Shown one piece after another: positions 6,445-13,894 of a stretch of 23,902 nucleotides of DNA. This DNA is from a virus. The stretch covers positions 1 to 23,902 of the IMG/VR virus record IMGVR_UViG_3300043419_000112; one strand, written 5' to 3'. The position numbers were made by a program, and so were the translations under genes. The notes beneath the pieces were generated by a model. It worked only from the letters and a program-made list of their open reading frames with translations. It did no database searches and was not told where the DNA came from. The first letter of the stretch is position 1; the number at the start of each line of letters is the position of its first letter.

Positions 6445-6684
6445 TTAAGACTTTAAAATCTTAATTATACGCTTTTGTTCTAGGTCTTTCAACCATGCAT
6501 CTTCCATTTCTCCGAAGTTTGGAGACTTCTCTAGTTCTCTATCTAAAACTTCTTTGATTAGATACAGGTCTTGTTTGCAGCCCCATTGGGTAAATCCGTC
6601 GTTGTATGAGCTGTTAGTTTCACGAGAGATACTGCGAATAGCATTCGCAATATCCCCAATGTCCCAGTTTTTTCTAAAGCCCAT
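6445..6684 (-). CDS. Hypothetical protein, 79 aa
   Basis: The protein starts MGFRKNWDIGDIANAIRS and is predicted mostly helical and soluble, with a tryptophan-rich, charged character (NDGFTQWGCKQDLYLIKEVL) and a basic end. I recall close relatives next to gp31 in marine T4-like phages, always uncharacterised, but I cannot confirm that here. The start shares one base with the gp31 stop (TAATG). An AT-rich inverted repeat (ATTAAGA at 6444-6450 with TCTTAAT at 6459-6465) covers its last codons and stop. Function unknown; the position suggests co-expression with the co-chaperonin. Confidence 0.78.
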   Translation of the reverse strand: MGFRKNWDIGDIANAIRSISRETNSSYNDGFTQWGCKQDLYLIKEVLDRELEKSPNFGEMEDAWLKDLEQKRIIKILKS

Positions 6685-7079
6685 TACCTTGCACCAAAAT
6701 CCTCGGGACGGACTGTAATACTATCTCCGTTCTTAATTTCATTGCCTATATAGAAATCATTGGGCTCTTCGTCTGTTACTGCTAAAATAGCATTGACATC
6801 GACTCTTTGTACTACTTTTGTGCCAGACCCGTCATCAATAGTGATTCCCCTGGTCCATCGTCCGTGTTCTACTAAAATCCATTGTCCAACATTAACATCT
6901 TTTTGGTCAGGGCCTATACAATAGACCTTACCCCATCTAGGTTTAATACCGTGAGATTTTGCATTGTCACTTTGCACTACAATGCCACTAGCAGTTTTCA
7001 TTTCTCCAAACTCCATGTCAGTGATGATAACATGGTCGTGCAGAGCTCGAATCTTGATATGCTTTACGTTGTAGGACAT
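6684..7079 (-). CDS. 31: GroES-like co-chaperonin (T4 gp31-like)
   Basis: This 131-residue protein aligns well with GroES. IRALHDHVII (10-19) matches the GroES start, the mobile-loop region ends in SGIVV with the hydrophobic tripeptide IVV (33-35) that docks into GroEL, and GKVYCIGP (about 50-57) and VGQWILVEHG (64-73) follow the GroES barrel pattern. It would replace host GroES on GroEL to fold the large capsid protein, as T4 gp31 does. It is longer than GroES (97) and T4 gp31 (111), with extra residues at the C-terminus (PNDFYIGNEIKNGDSITVRPEDF). It sits between two small genes of unknown role with gaps of two bases and one-base overlap. Confidence 0.9.
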   Translation of the reverse strand: MSYNVKHIKIRALHDHVIITDMEFGEMKTASGIVVQSDNAKSHGIKPRWGKVYCIGPDQKDVNVGQWILVEHGRWTRGITIDDGSGTKVVQRVDVNAILAVTDEEPNDFYIGNEIKNGDSITVRPEDFGAR

Positions 7080-7081
7080 TA

Positions 7082-7309
7082 TTAACCTTTCTTTCTAGGA
7101 GCTGTTTCTTCTGGTACTGCTCTTGGATTTGCAGAATAATAATCTTGTAGCAACTGTTCTCTGGTCTTAACAATCTGTCCGCCTGGTCCTAACTGGTCAC
7201 CACGAGCATTTACTTTCATGTTTCCCACTGCCGGCAACAGCTCGTTTTGAATGCTCAACTTTTCCATGTCTACTTGTTTGCCACGAAGGCTTGTGTATGT
7301 CTTACCCAT
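7082..7309 (-). CDS. Hypothetical protein, 75 aa
   Basis: A small basic protein beginning MGKTYTSLRGKQVDM. It has a glycine-rich centre (NARGDQLGPGGQIV) and a proline-rich, lysine-ended tail (APRKKG). Glycine/proline content suggests an extended or partly disordered chain rather than an enzyme. It resembles uncharacterised small proteins I recall from cyanophages, without a known role. The ATG at 7309 has AAAGGAGA upstream and overlaps the DnaE-fragment gene by eight bases. A late-promoter-like motif lies 38 bases upstream inside that gene. Confidence 0.8.
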   Translation of the reverse strand: MGKTYTSLRGKQVDMEKLSIQNELLPAVGNMKVNARGDQLGPGGQIVKTREQLLQDYYSANPRAVPEETAPRKKG

Positions 7310-7781
7310 TTGTTTCTCCTTTGAAGAATTCTTCTATTGGTATGCTGTATTTAATACTGTCGATCTTATGGACCCCTATCAAATAGAGTGCATAACTAGC
7401 TACACTTGATCCACGCCCAACTCCCCAAACTATTTTATTTTTACGCAGAATATCTACAATATATTTCATGACATTTAGTACTTCAAACATATTGTGGTCT
7501 TTAAAGAGTGCGATCTCTTTAATAAGACGTTGACGATTTTCTTCCGGGCATTGCTCGTGTAAAAACTTTTCAATGTCGAGTGTTTTATAATCGTTTGGAA
7601 TAAACCAGTTTTTTGAGTTGATAGAATCTGTTGGTACTGGATAATCTAAACGCTCTGTGAAGATTCTCTGTATATATGATTCTATTATTTGGGGATCTGT
7701 AACAGCATAGTTTAAAATATCAGGACCGTGACGCATCACACCTGCTACTAAATCATCTACGCTGTTAAGTTTAATCGACAT
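7302..7781 (-). CDS. Stand-alone fragment of DNA polymerase III alpha subunit (DnaE), non-catalytic
   Basis: Residues 78-153 of this 159-residue protein match the region of bacterial DnaE just before the active site. ENRQRLIKEI corresponds to the EYxERLExEL helix, and WGVGRGSSVASYALYLIG (119-136) to the GPGRGSxAGSLVAYxLG signature of the palm. The next segment, HKIDSIKYSIPIEEFF, corresponds to TDLDPLxxxLLFERFL. In a real polymerase the catalytic PDxDxDF motif follows within a few residues. Here the protein ends six residues later (KGETNG), so no catalytic aspartate is present. The first 75 residues are unrecognised. It cannot be a polymerase alone. It may bind nucleotide or primer, or interact with host replication proteins. 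It overlaps its neighbours by 11 and 8 nt in a run that also holds gp44. Confidence 0.85.
   Translation of the reverse strand: MSIKLNSVDDLVAGVMRHGPDILNYAVTDPQIIESYIQRIFTERLDYPVPTDSINSKNWFIPNDYKTLDIEKFLHEQCPEENRQRLIKEIALFKDHNMFEVLNVMKYIVDILRKNKIVWGVGRGSSVASYALYLIGVHKIDSIKYSIPIEEFFKGETNG
7348..7353 (-). promoter_or_regulatory. Late-promoter-like motif (TTAAATA) inside the DnaE-fragment gene
   Basis: The minus strand reads ATTAAATAC, 38 bases before the ATG at 7309. It shares the TAAATA core with the other candidates but lies within coding sequence, so chance is more likely here than for the intergenic copies. Confidence 0.25.
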
Positions 7782-8004
7782 TAATTAATTGATCCAAATC
7801 GCCGCTGTCATTGCCTTGCATTTTTTGTCTGTAACGCTTTGACAGCTCTTCTTTATATATTGTAATGAATGTAGCGATTTGTGTCAATAGTTCAGGTTTA
7901 CCTAAACGACTGGCAGTATAGTACTTCCTATTAAGTTCATTTAGCTTATCTTCAACTTCGTTATCTTTCAATAAGCTAAGATCACCTTCAAATGGATGTA
8001 TCAT
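7771..8004 (-). CDS. Hypothetical helical protein, 77 aa
   Basis: The protein starts MIHPFEGDLSLLKDNEVEDKL and is almost wholly predicted helical and charged, with heptad-like leucine spacing (about 10-60) that suggests a short coiled coil, and an acidic end (SGDLDQLINVD). I recall similar 70-90 residue proteins in marine T4-like phages, uncharacterised. Its start overlaps the stop of the 191-residue virion gene as ATGA, and its end overlaps the DnaE-fragment gene by 11 nt, so it links the structural block to the replication block. Function unknown. Confidence 0.78.
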   Translation of the reverse strand: MIHPFEGDLSLLKDNEVEDKLNELNRKYYTASRLGKPELLTQIATFITIYKEELSKRYRQKMQGNDSGDLDQLINVD

Positions 8005-8576
8005 TCAAAAGTACCGAGGTATCGAGCAAAGATATAATCAGTGCTGTGTTGCCAAACTTCAATAAATGTAGGATTGGTTGACGATGTTACTGATAGTGTA
8101 GTTGGAAATCCGGGAGACTTCATTAGTACAGTTCCTCCGGTAGTGATTAGGGACAGGACTCTTTCAGTATCATCTCCGTAGAGTTCTAATGTAACTTTAC
8201 CAACCCCATATCCGGGAACTAATGGATCAGAAGTTGTTGGAAAGTTTAAGAAATCGATATTGATACTTGAACCGATTCTATAAATCTGATAAGGCCCGTT
8301 TTCTAAATCTACTGTTAAAGTAGAAGTAATAGCCCCGCCGTCGAACTTTTTATCAACATTATTTTGAAATACAGCTCTACTGATAATTTTATTTTCAAAA
8401 TCGTTGTCTTCGATTAACTTTGCTGCGTTGGCCTGAAGGTCTGAAATTTCAGAAGCAGCAGATTGGAGACTTGATTTGATTGTATCAAAGTTATCTCTAA
8501 AGGTTTGAGTATCGTTGTCTTGTCCTGCTACAGGAAAAGTTTCGTCAATACTTGCGTAGTTAATAGCACTGGTCAT
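8001..8576 (-). CDS. Virion structural protein, tail-fibre N-terminal module
   Basis: This 191-residue protein starts INYASIDETFP and contains FRDNFDTIKSSLQSAASEI (about 27-45), a divergent version of the N-terminal module seen in the three large upstream genes (FxKxNDNFxELxxS). The rest is strand-rich, with repeated glycine turns (PGYGVGKVTLELYG), and ends in the aromatic EVWQHSTDYIFARYLGTFE. The pattern fits a tail or baseplate-associated protein with a helical docking segment followed by a beta domain. It could be a short fibre, a fibre-attachment protein or a tip adhesin. A late-promoter-like motif lies 33 bases upstream. GGAG precedes the start by ten bases, and the start overlaps the upstream stop as ATGA. 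Confidence 0.75.
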   Translation of the reverse strand: MTSAINYASIDETFPVAGQDNDTQTFRDNFDTIKSSLQSAASEISDLQANAAKLIEDNDFENKIISRAVFQNNVDKKFDGGAITSTLTVDLENGPYQIYRIGSSINIDFLNFPTTSDPLVPGYGVGKVTLELYGDDTERVLSLITTGGTVLMKSPGFPTTLSVTSSTNPTFIEVWQHSTDYIFARYLGTFE

Positions 8577-11041
8577 GGTAGTTTTTCTCCGCGTTGTGGA
8601 AACGCTAGGTATTTATTTTCTATCTCTCCGTCCAACACATCAATCAGATATCTGTCTGCTGTGAAGTTTAGAGATTTAAAATCGTATTCGCTGGCTTTAA
8701 TCCTAGCAATAATGCCAGCTGATGTTCCAGGATTGCAATAGCATAATACAAGTGCTTTTACAAAACCAGTTTCGACAAAGTTGTTACTTTGGATACTTCT
8801 CATCCAAAGCGGTAGGAATTCTCGATCTCTTTCGCCTACAGCACGGATACGAGAACGCATATTTTTGATACTATTTGGAAATATTCGTTGATGATCGCTA
8901 TCGCTAACTAACGGAATATCGCTGTCAATACTGATAGCATCGTAGCTGACCAAAACCTTACTATTGATGTTATTCGCTAACAAGACTGTGGACTGAACAC
9001 TAGTTCCGTTTTTTTCAAGATCGTCGATAACATCGATGTAGACAACTTCGTAAATAGTTTCTTGAGTGTTTGGATCTTTTGCTTCTGCAGATTTGATATT
9101 GCCGAACTTTAGTTGTTTTCTATAATGATTACGACTCATGGCCTGTACGTACTTAACAGCTTCGACACTTTCGATACCTGCAAAAACTAGAGTCTTTAAT
9201 TCTGTTTGGATTCCAAAGTTCGGATCGCCGTAACGATACAGTTCCGTACTTCTAAAAATATTAGCATTAGTAATAAAATCAAACCATTCTAATCTTTTTT
9301 CTTTTGTTTGGAATGCCTTAAGATATAGGTTGGCAAAAGTTTTGGTGTTGTCAGCAACTACGGTTACTGAAAACTCTTTTATAGATTCTGCAAAGTTTGC
9401 ACCGTCTCTTGCTTTGATTAAAAATGTGTATTTTTTGTCAAAGCTAGTTGAACTTCCGTCGAAGGTAGTATTGTAGCTAAATGATCCGACCGAATCAGAT
9501 AGACTAGAATCTCTATCGACAAATCTAGTAAGACCACTACTGGTTGCATCTGCAAATTGCTTTACTTTACCTTCAATGACTCCGGTTGATAATAGCGTTA
9601 GTCCAGGTGGTAGTGTTCCACTAACAAACTCATAGGATGTTCGTCCTCCATAGAATAGACTATTTGCCTTAACAAACAGTCTACTTGGCTGATTGGGTTT
9701 TATTGTTCCTAAATCACTATCGCTTACCCATTCAATAGAACTTTCAATCTCTCCAATGATTTCGAGATTGAATGTTTTTTCTGCGCTTGAAACACCTAAT
9801 GTCCAATACTCCTCGTTGTTTTGCGGGGTTTGGTTTCTGTGTATTTTAACGCAAACATACAATAGATTTAGAAACTTAACAACATCGTTGACTTGATAAA
9901 TCGTATAAGTATTCCAATCTCCTAACACATTGTAACCGGAGGTAGATAGTGTTGGGGGAAAGTTAATGGCCTGTAATGTAAACTGATATGATTTTGATAC
10001 AGCACTTTGATAAGGAACACGACCTGCAATCTCTCCGGTAGATTGGTCTAATGTCATTCCTGGCGGTAGAATACTAGCAGACAAATCTGGATTTGTCGGC
10101 AATAACAAATAGGTAATCAGTCCGGTTAGTGAAGGAGGGTCGTATACGTCAAGGTATAGAGTTATATAGTTGTTGGCTCTATAACGACCTAAGTTGCTGT
10201 CAGTAATCCAAAGTGGCTTTCTATCGCTTGATGAGTCAGCTTGGAATATGTTGGTATCAACTTGTACAATACTGTTGTCTGCTTGTAGAAACTCTTCTGT
10301 AACTACATATATTCTAAACAATCTTCGAACTTCGTTTATACCGTCTGAAACACCTACTACAAATGAATAGAATCGACTAACTCTTTTAGGAGACTGGCTA
10401 GGTTCGTTGTAATCGAATGTAGTGTTATCATATAAGAATGTGTCAAAGCCGTTCGATTTTGATTCGGCTTTGTCTAATGGAAGTATGTCAAAGGCCTGCG
10501 CATCATATGAACCGGATGCACTGTTGTTAAAGTTGACAGCAAATATTGGATCAGTGAATCCGCTGATTCTCCCGTCCTTGCTAAGACTTAGTCCAGGAGG
10601 TAGTTCTCCTCCGCTAGGTACAATATAATATTCTAATGATTCGCCAGCAGTAAGGTCTGTATCAGTTGCCGACAGTTGAAAATCGACATGGGCATTGTCT
10701 AGTACAAAATAGGCATCTCCCGGGCCCACATTAAGAAATCCTTCTGGAGTTAGCCATCTAGGTAGGTCCGCACCATCTACGGATATTCCGAATGTTCTGT
10801 CTAGTACACTGATACCATCAGATGCTCTTATAACAAATCTGCTGTCTGTAAACTTTCTAACTTCGACCGGGCTTCCTTTGATAACTCCGTTATCTAATCT
10901 TAATCCAGTTGGTAGATTTCCTGCAATGAGAGAAAAGGTTACATCACCTACCGTAGAAGTTGCTTCAAGTGGTATGCTAAGAATATTTCTCTCTATAACA
11001 AGTCCCAGGTTACCTGCAGGAGTAATCCATGTAATGGCCAT
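8573..11041 (-). CDS. Large virion protein with putative Ig-like (He_PIG) repeats and a CBM5/12-like insert
   Basis: This 822-residue protein is a chain of beta domains. Four segments match the He_PIG pattern LPxGLxLxxxGxIxG: LPTGLRLDNGVIKG (43-56), LPPGLSLSKDGRISG (147-161), LPPGMTLDQSTGEIAG (325-340) and LPPGLTLLSTGVIEG (477-491). Within the third repeat, about 375-416, WNTYTIYQVNDVV, LYVCVKIHRNQTP and YWTLG match the carbohydrate-binding fold often called CBM5/12, whose aromatic residues bind sugars. The C-terminal 250 residues (LPLWMRSIQ, LCYCNPGTSAG, DRYLIDVLDG) form a different domain that I recall in marine T4-like structural proteins. Probably a baseplate or tail-fibre component that contacts host surface glycans. 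No N-terminal shared module is present, unlike the other four genes of the block. Confidence 0.83.
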   Translation of the reverse strand: MAITWITPAGNLGLVIERNILSIPLEATSTVGDVTFSLIAGNLPTGLRLDNGVIKGSPVEVRKFTDSRFVIRASDGISVLDRTFGISVDGADLPRWLTPEGFLNVGPGDAYFVLDNAHVDFQLSATDTDLTAGESLEYYIVPSGGELPPGLSLSKDGRISGFTDPIFAVNFNNSASGSYDAQAFDILPLDKAESKSNGFDTFLYDNTTFDYNEPSQSPKRVSRFYSFVVGVSDGINEVRRLFRIYVVTEEFLQADNSIVQVDTNIFQADSSSDRKPLWITDSNLGRYRANNYITLYLDVYDPPSLTGLITYLLLPTNPDLSASILPPGMTLDQSTGEIAGRVPYQSAVSKSYQFTLQAINFPPTLSTSGYNVLGDWNTYTIYQVNDVVKFLNLLYVCVKIHRNQTPQNNEEYWTLGVSSAEKTFNLEIIGEIESSIEWVSDSDLGTIKPNQPSRLFVKANSLFYGGRTSYEFVSGTLPPGLTLLSTGVIEGKVKQFADATSSGLTRFVDRDSSLSDSVGSFSYNTTFDGSSTSFDKKYTFLIKARDGANFAESIKEFSVTVVADNTKTFANLYLKAFQTKEKRLEWFDFITNANIFRSTELYRYGDPNFGIQTELKTLVFAGIESVEAVKYVQAMSRNHYRKQLKFGNIKSAEAKDPNTQETIYEVVYIDVIDDLEKNGTSVQSTVLLANNINSKVLVSYDAISIDSDIPLVSDSDHQRIFPNSIKNMRSRIRAVGERDREFLPLWMRSIQSNNFVETGFVKALVLCYCNPGTSAGIIARIKASEYDFKSLNFTADRYLIDVLDGEIENKYLAFPQRGEKLP
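8610..8615 (-). promoter_or_regulatory. Late-promoter-like motif (ATAAATA) upstream of the 191-aa virion gene
   Basis: The minus strand reads AATAAATAC, 33 bases before the ATG at 8576 and within the last codons of the upstream gene. It is one base from the T4 late element TATAAATA. It could give the downstream gene, and the run that follows, its own late transcript. Confidence 0.4.
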
Positions 11042-11051
11042 TCTAGTTTCC

Positions 11052-11627
11052 TTAAATAGAACCCATATCTAAACTTGTATTGCTAGATGGTTGTTCCTCT
11101 CCGTCAACGATATTAATAAGACCAAAATCAATGTTAGCAGATGCTACTGCAAACTGAACAGGACCAATATGATTACCACTAAGTGGACCAAAATCGTATG
11201 ACTGTAATATAGTGTTGAGATCTAGTATTGAGTCAACGGTAACTACTCTCCCGGTAGCTGTTACTCTTAGATTATCTCCACCTTGAATAGTGATGTCTGT
11301 AGTTAGACTGTTAGCATCTGCAACTATTACGCCGGCATTAGTTGTAATGGATGTAAATGCGTCAGGTGCTGTCGAGCTAATAATAACAGCGTCTGAGGTT
11401 CCTGATAAAGAAACTTTAGTACCTGCTAACAGAGATTTAAACTCTAGATTATTCCCTGTCTTTTGTTTGAATAGCCCTTCGCCAGTTGCGCTTAGATTAG
11501 AAGCCGTAACAGTTATGCTATTGCCTAGTTCTGTAAAGTTGTCATTGACTTTTTGAAACGCTGTTCTTAGGTTATCGCCTAGTCCGTCATTGACCAGATT
11601 ACCGATGTTTATTGTTTGTATAGCCAT
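11052..11627 (-). CDS. Virion protein with shared fibre N-terminal module, 191 aa
   Basis: The N-terminus INIGNLVNDGLGDNLRTAF (6-24) followed by QKVNDNFTELGNS is the clearest short example of the module shared with the 746- and 2462-residue proteins. The remaining 150 residues are strand-rich, with short repeats such as GTKVSLSG, VIISS, ITIQGG and DNLRVTATG, typical of trimeric beta-structured fibre proteins. It may be a small fibre, a connector that trimerises with the larger ones or a baseplate plug. The upstream site is weak (AAGAG) and the gene follows the 746-residue gene by 26 bases, where a late-promoter-like motif lies. Confidence 0.78.
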   Translation of the reverse strand: MAIQTINIGNLVNDGLGDNLRTAFQKVNDNFTELGNSITVTASNLSATGEGLFKQKTGNNLEFKSLLAGTKVSLSGTSDAVIISSTAPDAFTSITTNAGVIVADANSLTTDITIQGGDNLRVTATGRVVTVDSILDLNTILQSYDFGPLSGNHIGPVQFAVASANIDFGLINIVDGEEQPSSNTSLDMGSI

Positions 11628-11645
11628 ATTGTTCGCTCTTTTAAA

Positions 11646-11651
11646 TATTTA
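11646..11651 (-). promoter_or_regulatory. Late-promoter-like motif (GGTAAATA), shared 12-mer
   Basis: The minus strand reads TTAAGGTAAATAT across 11657-11645. The 12 bases TTAAGGTAAATA are identical to those upstream of the 2462-residue gene at 21324-21313. The motif overlaps the stop of the upstream gene and lies 18 bases before the ATG at 11627. This shared longer match is the best evidence that the motif is functional. Confidence 0.55.
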
Positions 11652-11653
11652 CC

Positions 11654-13894
11654 TTAACTAATAAACCCTGTACTTGGCGTCCATGCACCGTCTACAAACA
11701 CAGCAGTTGCTAATGCAGGTGTCATTAATCCTGCAGAGTTATATCTGGTTTTATCAAAAGGATTCCAATCGGCAGTAGTTGATACACTGACTACTCCTGT
11801 AGTCCCGTTTATCTTTCTGCCGTCAGATAGTCTTACCACTATCAAATCTACATCAGCACTTGACTGTGGAACAAAATGCATAATCTGTCCTTCAACTCCG
11901 TCTGCTAAAGAGAAGTTGCCTGAAGCTAACTTTTGAATAGATTTTGTTAGATCCAGTGCTGTGAATGTTTGTGTTATTGCAGTTACAGTTACAGTTAGGT
12001 CGTGTGTTGGAGTTAGACCGCCCAATGCTGTTCCTAGTACTGTAATGTTTTGAGATACTGAGAAGCCTGAACCACCGTTAATGATCGACGAACTAATGTT
12101 TCCAGATCCGTCAACAGTAAACTGCACACTGGCATTTGTTGTACCACCAGTTAGATCTAGAACATAGACACCTTCGTCCCAGTTAACGTTAGCTGTGGGG
12201 TTTAATGAGATAGTGGATATTACACCACTTGCTCCGCCTGTCTTCGAAACAAATGATCGAACATTTGGATCCACCCAACTTGCAGTTCCTAAACCATTAG
12301 TTGCTAACACAGCATTAGCACTTCCATCTGTAGCAGGTAGACTAAATCCAGGGGTACTTAGAGTTCCGTTGGCATTGAATGTCCACTCATAACCAGTACC
12401 TTGTGCATCAGCAACGATACTAACAATACCTTCTGCTTCTAGATTAACATCAGTAATACCACGTACTTCGAAGTTACTATCTGCTGAATCGAGTATAGCA
12501 CCGCCGGGAAGTGTTAAAAGTCCAGTAGGACCAAACACCCATCCATGAACAGTTCCGCTAAAATTACCAGCTGAGATCTTTACACCTTCGAGTGCATCAC
12601 CGTCAGTATTAAATCCAATAGTTGCTAGTTTAAGACCACTAGTAGACGACCATCCTAAAAGTGCATGAGAATTATCACCCGGAGTTAGTATGTGAATTGA
12701 TTCATTAGCAGCTTGAATCATCATGGTTCCGAGACTTGGGCTATAATCACTTAACAGAGCAACTTTTAAACCAGTAGGAGTATCCAATGCACCGTTATCA
12801 CCAAACTGCCATTCATAACCTGTACCTTGTGAATCTGAGATTAAGCTGATAATACTTTCTGCTTCAAAGTTAACATTGGTAACACCACGCACTTCAAAAT
12901 TGCTGTCCGAAGAATCTAAGATAGCTCCACCAACCATTGATATTGTTTCTGCAAGAGGCCCAACGATTTGTCCACCAGTAGCGTCGACTAGCATTGATGA
13001 GTTGTCTGCAAAAATAGAACCAACGATATCTACATGATTGTCGAATCCTATTGTGACAGTATCAGAACTAGCGTCTGTTGCTAGGGTGATAGCACCTGTT
13101 CTTGCGATGTTTAGTGTATCGGAGTTATTATCTGCTCTGATTGAAGGTTGACCAGATACTGATACATATTCAAAACTTCTAATAGTTGATGCAGGAGAAC
13201 CATTGGTAACTGTAACGACTCCTGTAGATACGTCAACAATCATTCCGTTGCCAGCTTCTAATCTCGTAACACCTGAGTTAGTTAGTGTTACTGCGCCTAC
13301 GCCTGCGTTTATTCCGATACCATTTCCAGCGGTTAAGGAAGTTACACCTGCATTGGTAATAGTAACGTTTCCAGTACCTACACCACTAACAGCAATACCT
13401 GTCCCTGCAATGTTTCTCAAGACACCTGTATTAGAAATACTTAATGTATCGGTTGCATCATTGGTAGTGATTTCCACCCCAGATCCTGCGGAAAAGTTTA
13501 ATGTGTCAGTTCCCTCATCAGCTTCGATTGTAGTTTGTCCTGCAACTGCAACAAATTTGAAGTAGTTCTCGTCTACCCTGAGTCCGTCAATAGTTGAACC
13601 GGCTGGAAGATTAATAGTTGAACCAGTGGATGTAATCTGGGCGTTGCCTACATACAATGAGTTACCGCTCAGATAAAGATCTTTCCATCTTTTGGTAGGA
13701 GATCCTAAATCGTATACTTCACTGTTTCTAGGGATAAGACTAGTACCCAGAGTTGTAAAGTCTACAACAGCACCCCCGCTTCCTTCTACAGTAGAGTAAA
13801 GTTCTGTAAAGTTATCATTTATTTTTTCAAACTCTTGCTGTACCTTACTCCACACTAATGGAGGAACTCCTGGATTTATTGTTTTTTGTGTCAT
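11654..13894 (-). CDS. Tail-fibre-type protein, 746 aa
   Basis: The N-terminal module ends FEKINDNFTELYSTVEG (about 23-39), as in its neighbours. Residues about 140-232 hold tandem 28-31 residue repeats of the form GVTxLxAGNGIxIxxxxGxVTLTN. Two longer near-identical segments, around 320-370 and 465-515, share GGAILDSxDSNFEVRG and GTGYEWxFxxNGxL. The C-terminal part (about 550-746) is a separate beta-rich domain ending DGAWTPSTGFIS. Repeats of this kind build trimeric beta fibres, so the protein is probably a side fibre or fibre segment, with the repeats setting length and the end forming the tip. The start shares one base with the stop of the giant fibre gene (TAATG), implying stoichiometric, coupled expression. 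Confidence 0.82.
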   Translation of the reverse strand: MTQKTINPGVPPLVWSKVQQEFEKINDNFTELYSTVEGSGGAVVDFTTLGTSLIPRNSEVYDLGSPTKRWKDLYLSGNSLYVGNAQITSTGSTINLPAGSTIDGLRVDENYFKFVAVAGQTTIEADEGTDTLNFSAGSGVEITTNDATDTLSISNTGVLRNIAGTGIAVSGVGTGNVTITNAGVTSLTAGNGIGINAGVGAVTLTNSGVTRLEAGNGMIVDVSTGVVTVTNGSPASTIRSFEYVSVSGQPSIRADNNSDTLNIARTGAITLATDASSDTVTIGFDNHVDIVGSIFADNSSMLVDATGGQIVGPLAETISMVGGAILDSSDSNFEVRGVTNVNFEAESIISLISDSQGTGYEWQFGDNGALDTPTGLKVALLSDYSPSLGTMMIQAANESIHILTPGDNSHALLGWSSTSGLKLATIGFNTDGDALEGVKISAGNFSGTVHGWVFGPTGLLTLPGGAILDSADSNFEVRGITDVNLEAEGIVSIVADAQGTGYEWTFNANGTLSTPGFSLPATDGSANAVLATNGLGTASWVDPNVRSFVSKTGGASGVISTISLNPTANVNWDEGVYVLDLTGGTTNASVQFTVDGSGNISSSIINGGSGFSVSQNITVLGTALGGLTPTHDLTVTVTAITQTFTALDLTKSIQKLASGNFSLADGVEGQIMHFVPQSSADVDLIVVRLSDGRKINGTTGVVSVSTTADWNPFDKTRYNSAGLMTPALATAVFVDGAWTPSTGFIS
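12353..12510 (-). repeat. Intragenic repeat copy 1 in the 746-aa fibre gene
   Basis: This stretch and 12779-12940 encode closely similar segments of about 50 residues (SNFEVRGxTxVNxEAE and GTGYEWxF). The DNA similarity is also high by eye, roughly three bases in four over most of the length. This points to internal duplication within the fibre gene. Confidence 0.7.
12779..12940 (-). repeat. Intragenic repeat copy 2 in the 746-aa fibre gene
   Basis: Partner of the copy at 12353-12510. The two copies are about 270 bases apart, and the stretch between them encodes unrelated beta-rich sequence that ends with VHGWVFGPTGLLTLPGG. Such duplications can change fibre length by recombination. Confidence 0.7.

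Noticed and set aside
6444-6465. AT-rich inverted repeat at the end of the 79-aa gene as a terminator
   Set aside because: The stem is all but one A/T pair, there is no T-run, and the downstream dehydrogenase starts three bases later, so termination there is unlikely.
13203-13565. 120-codon plus-strand frame rich in Pro, Val and Thr
   Set aside because: Antisense of the tandem glycine/threonine repeats in the 746-residue fibre. The repeat structure explains the open frame.
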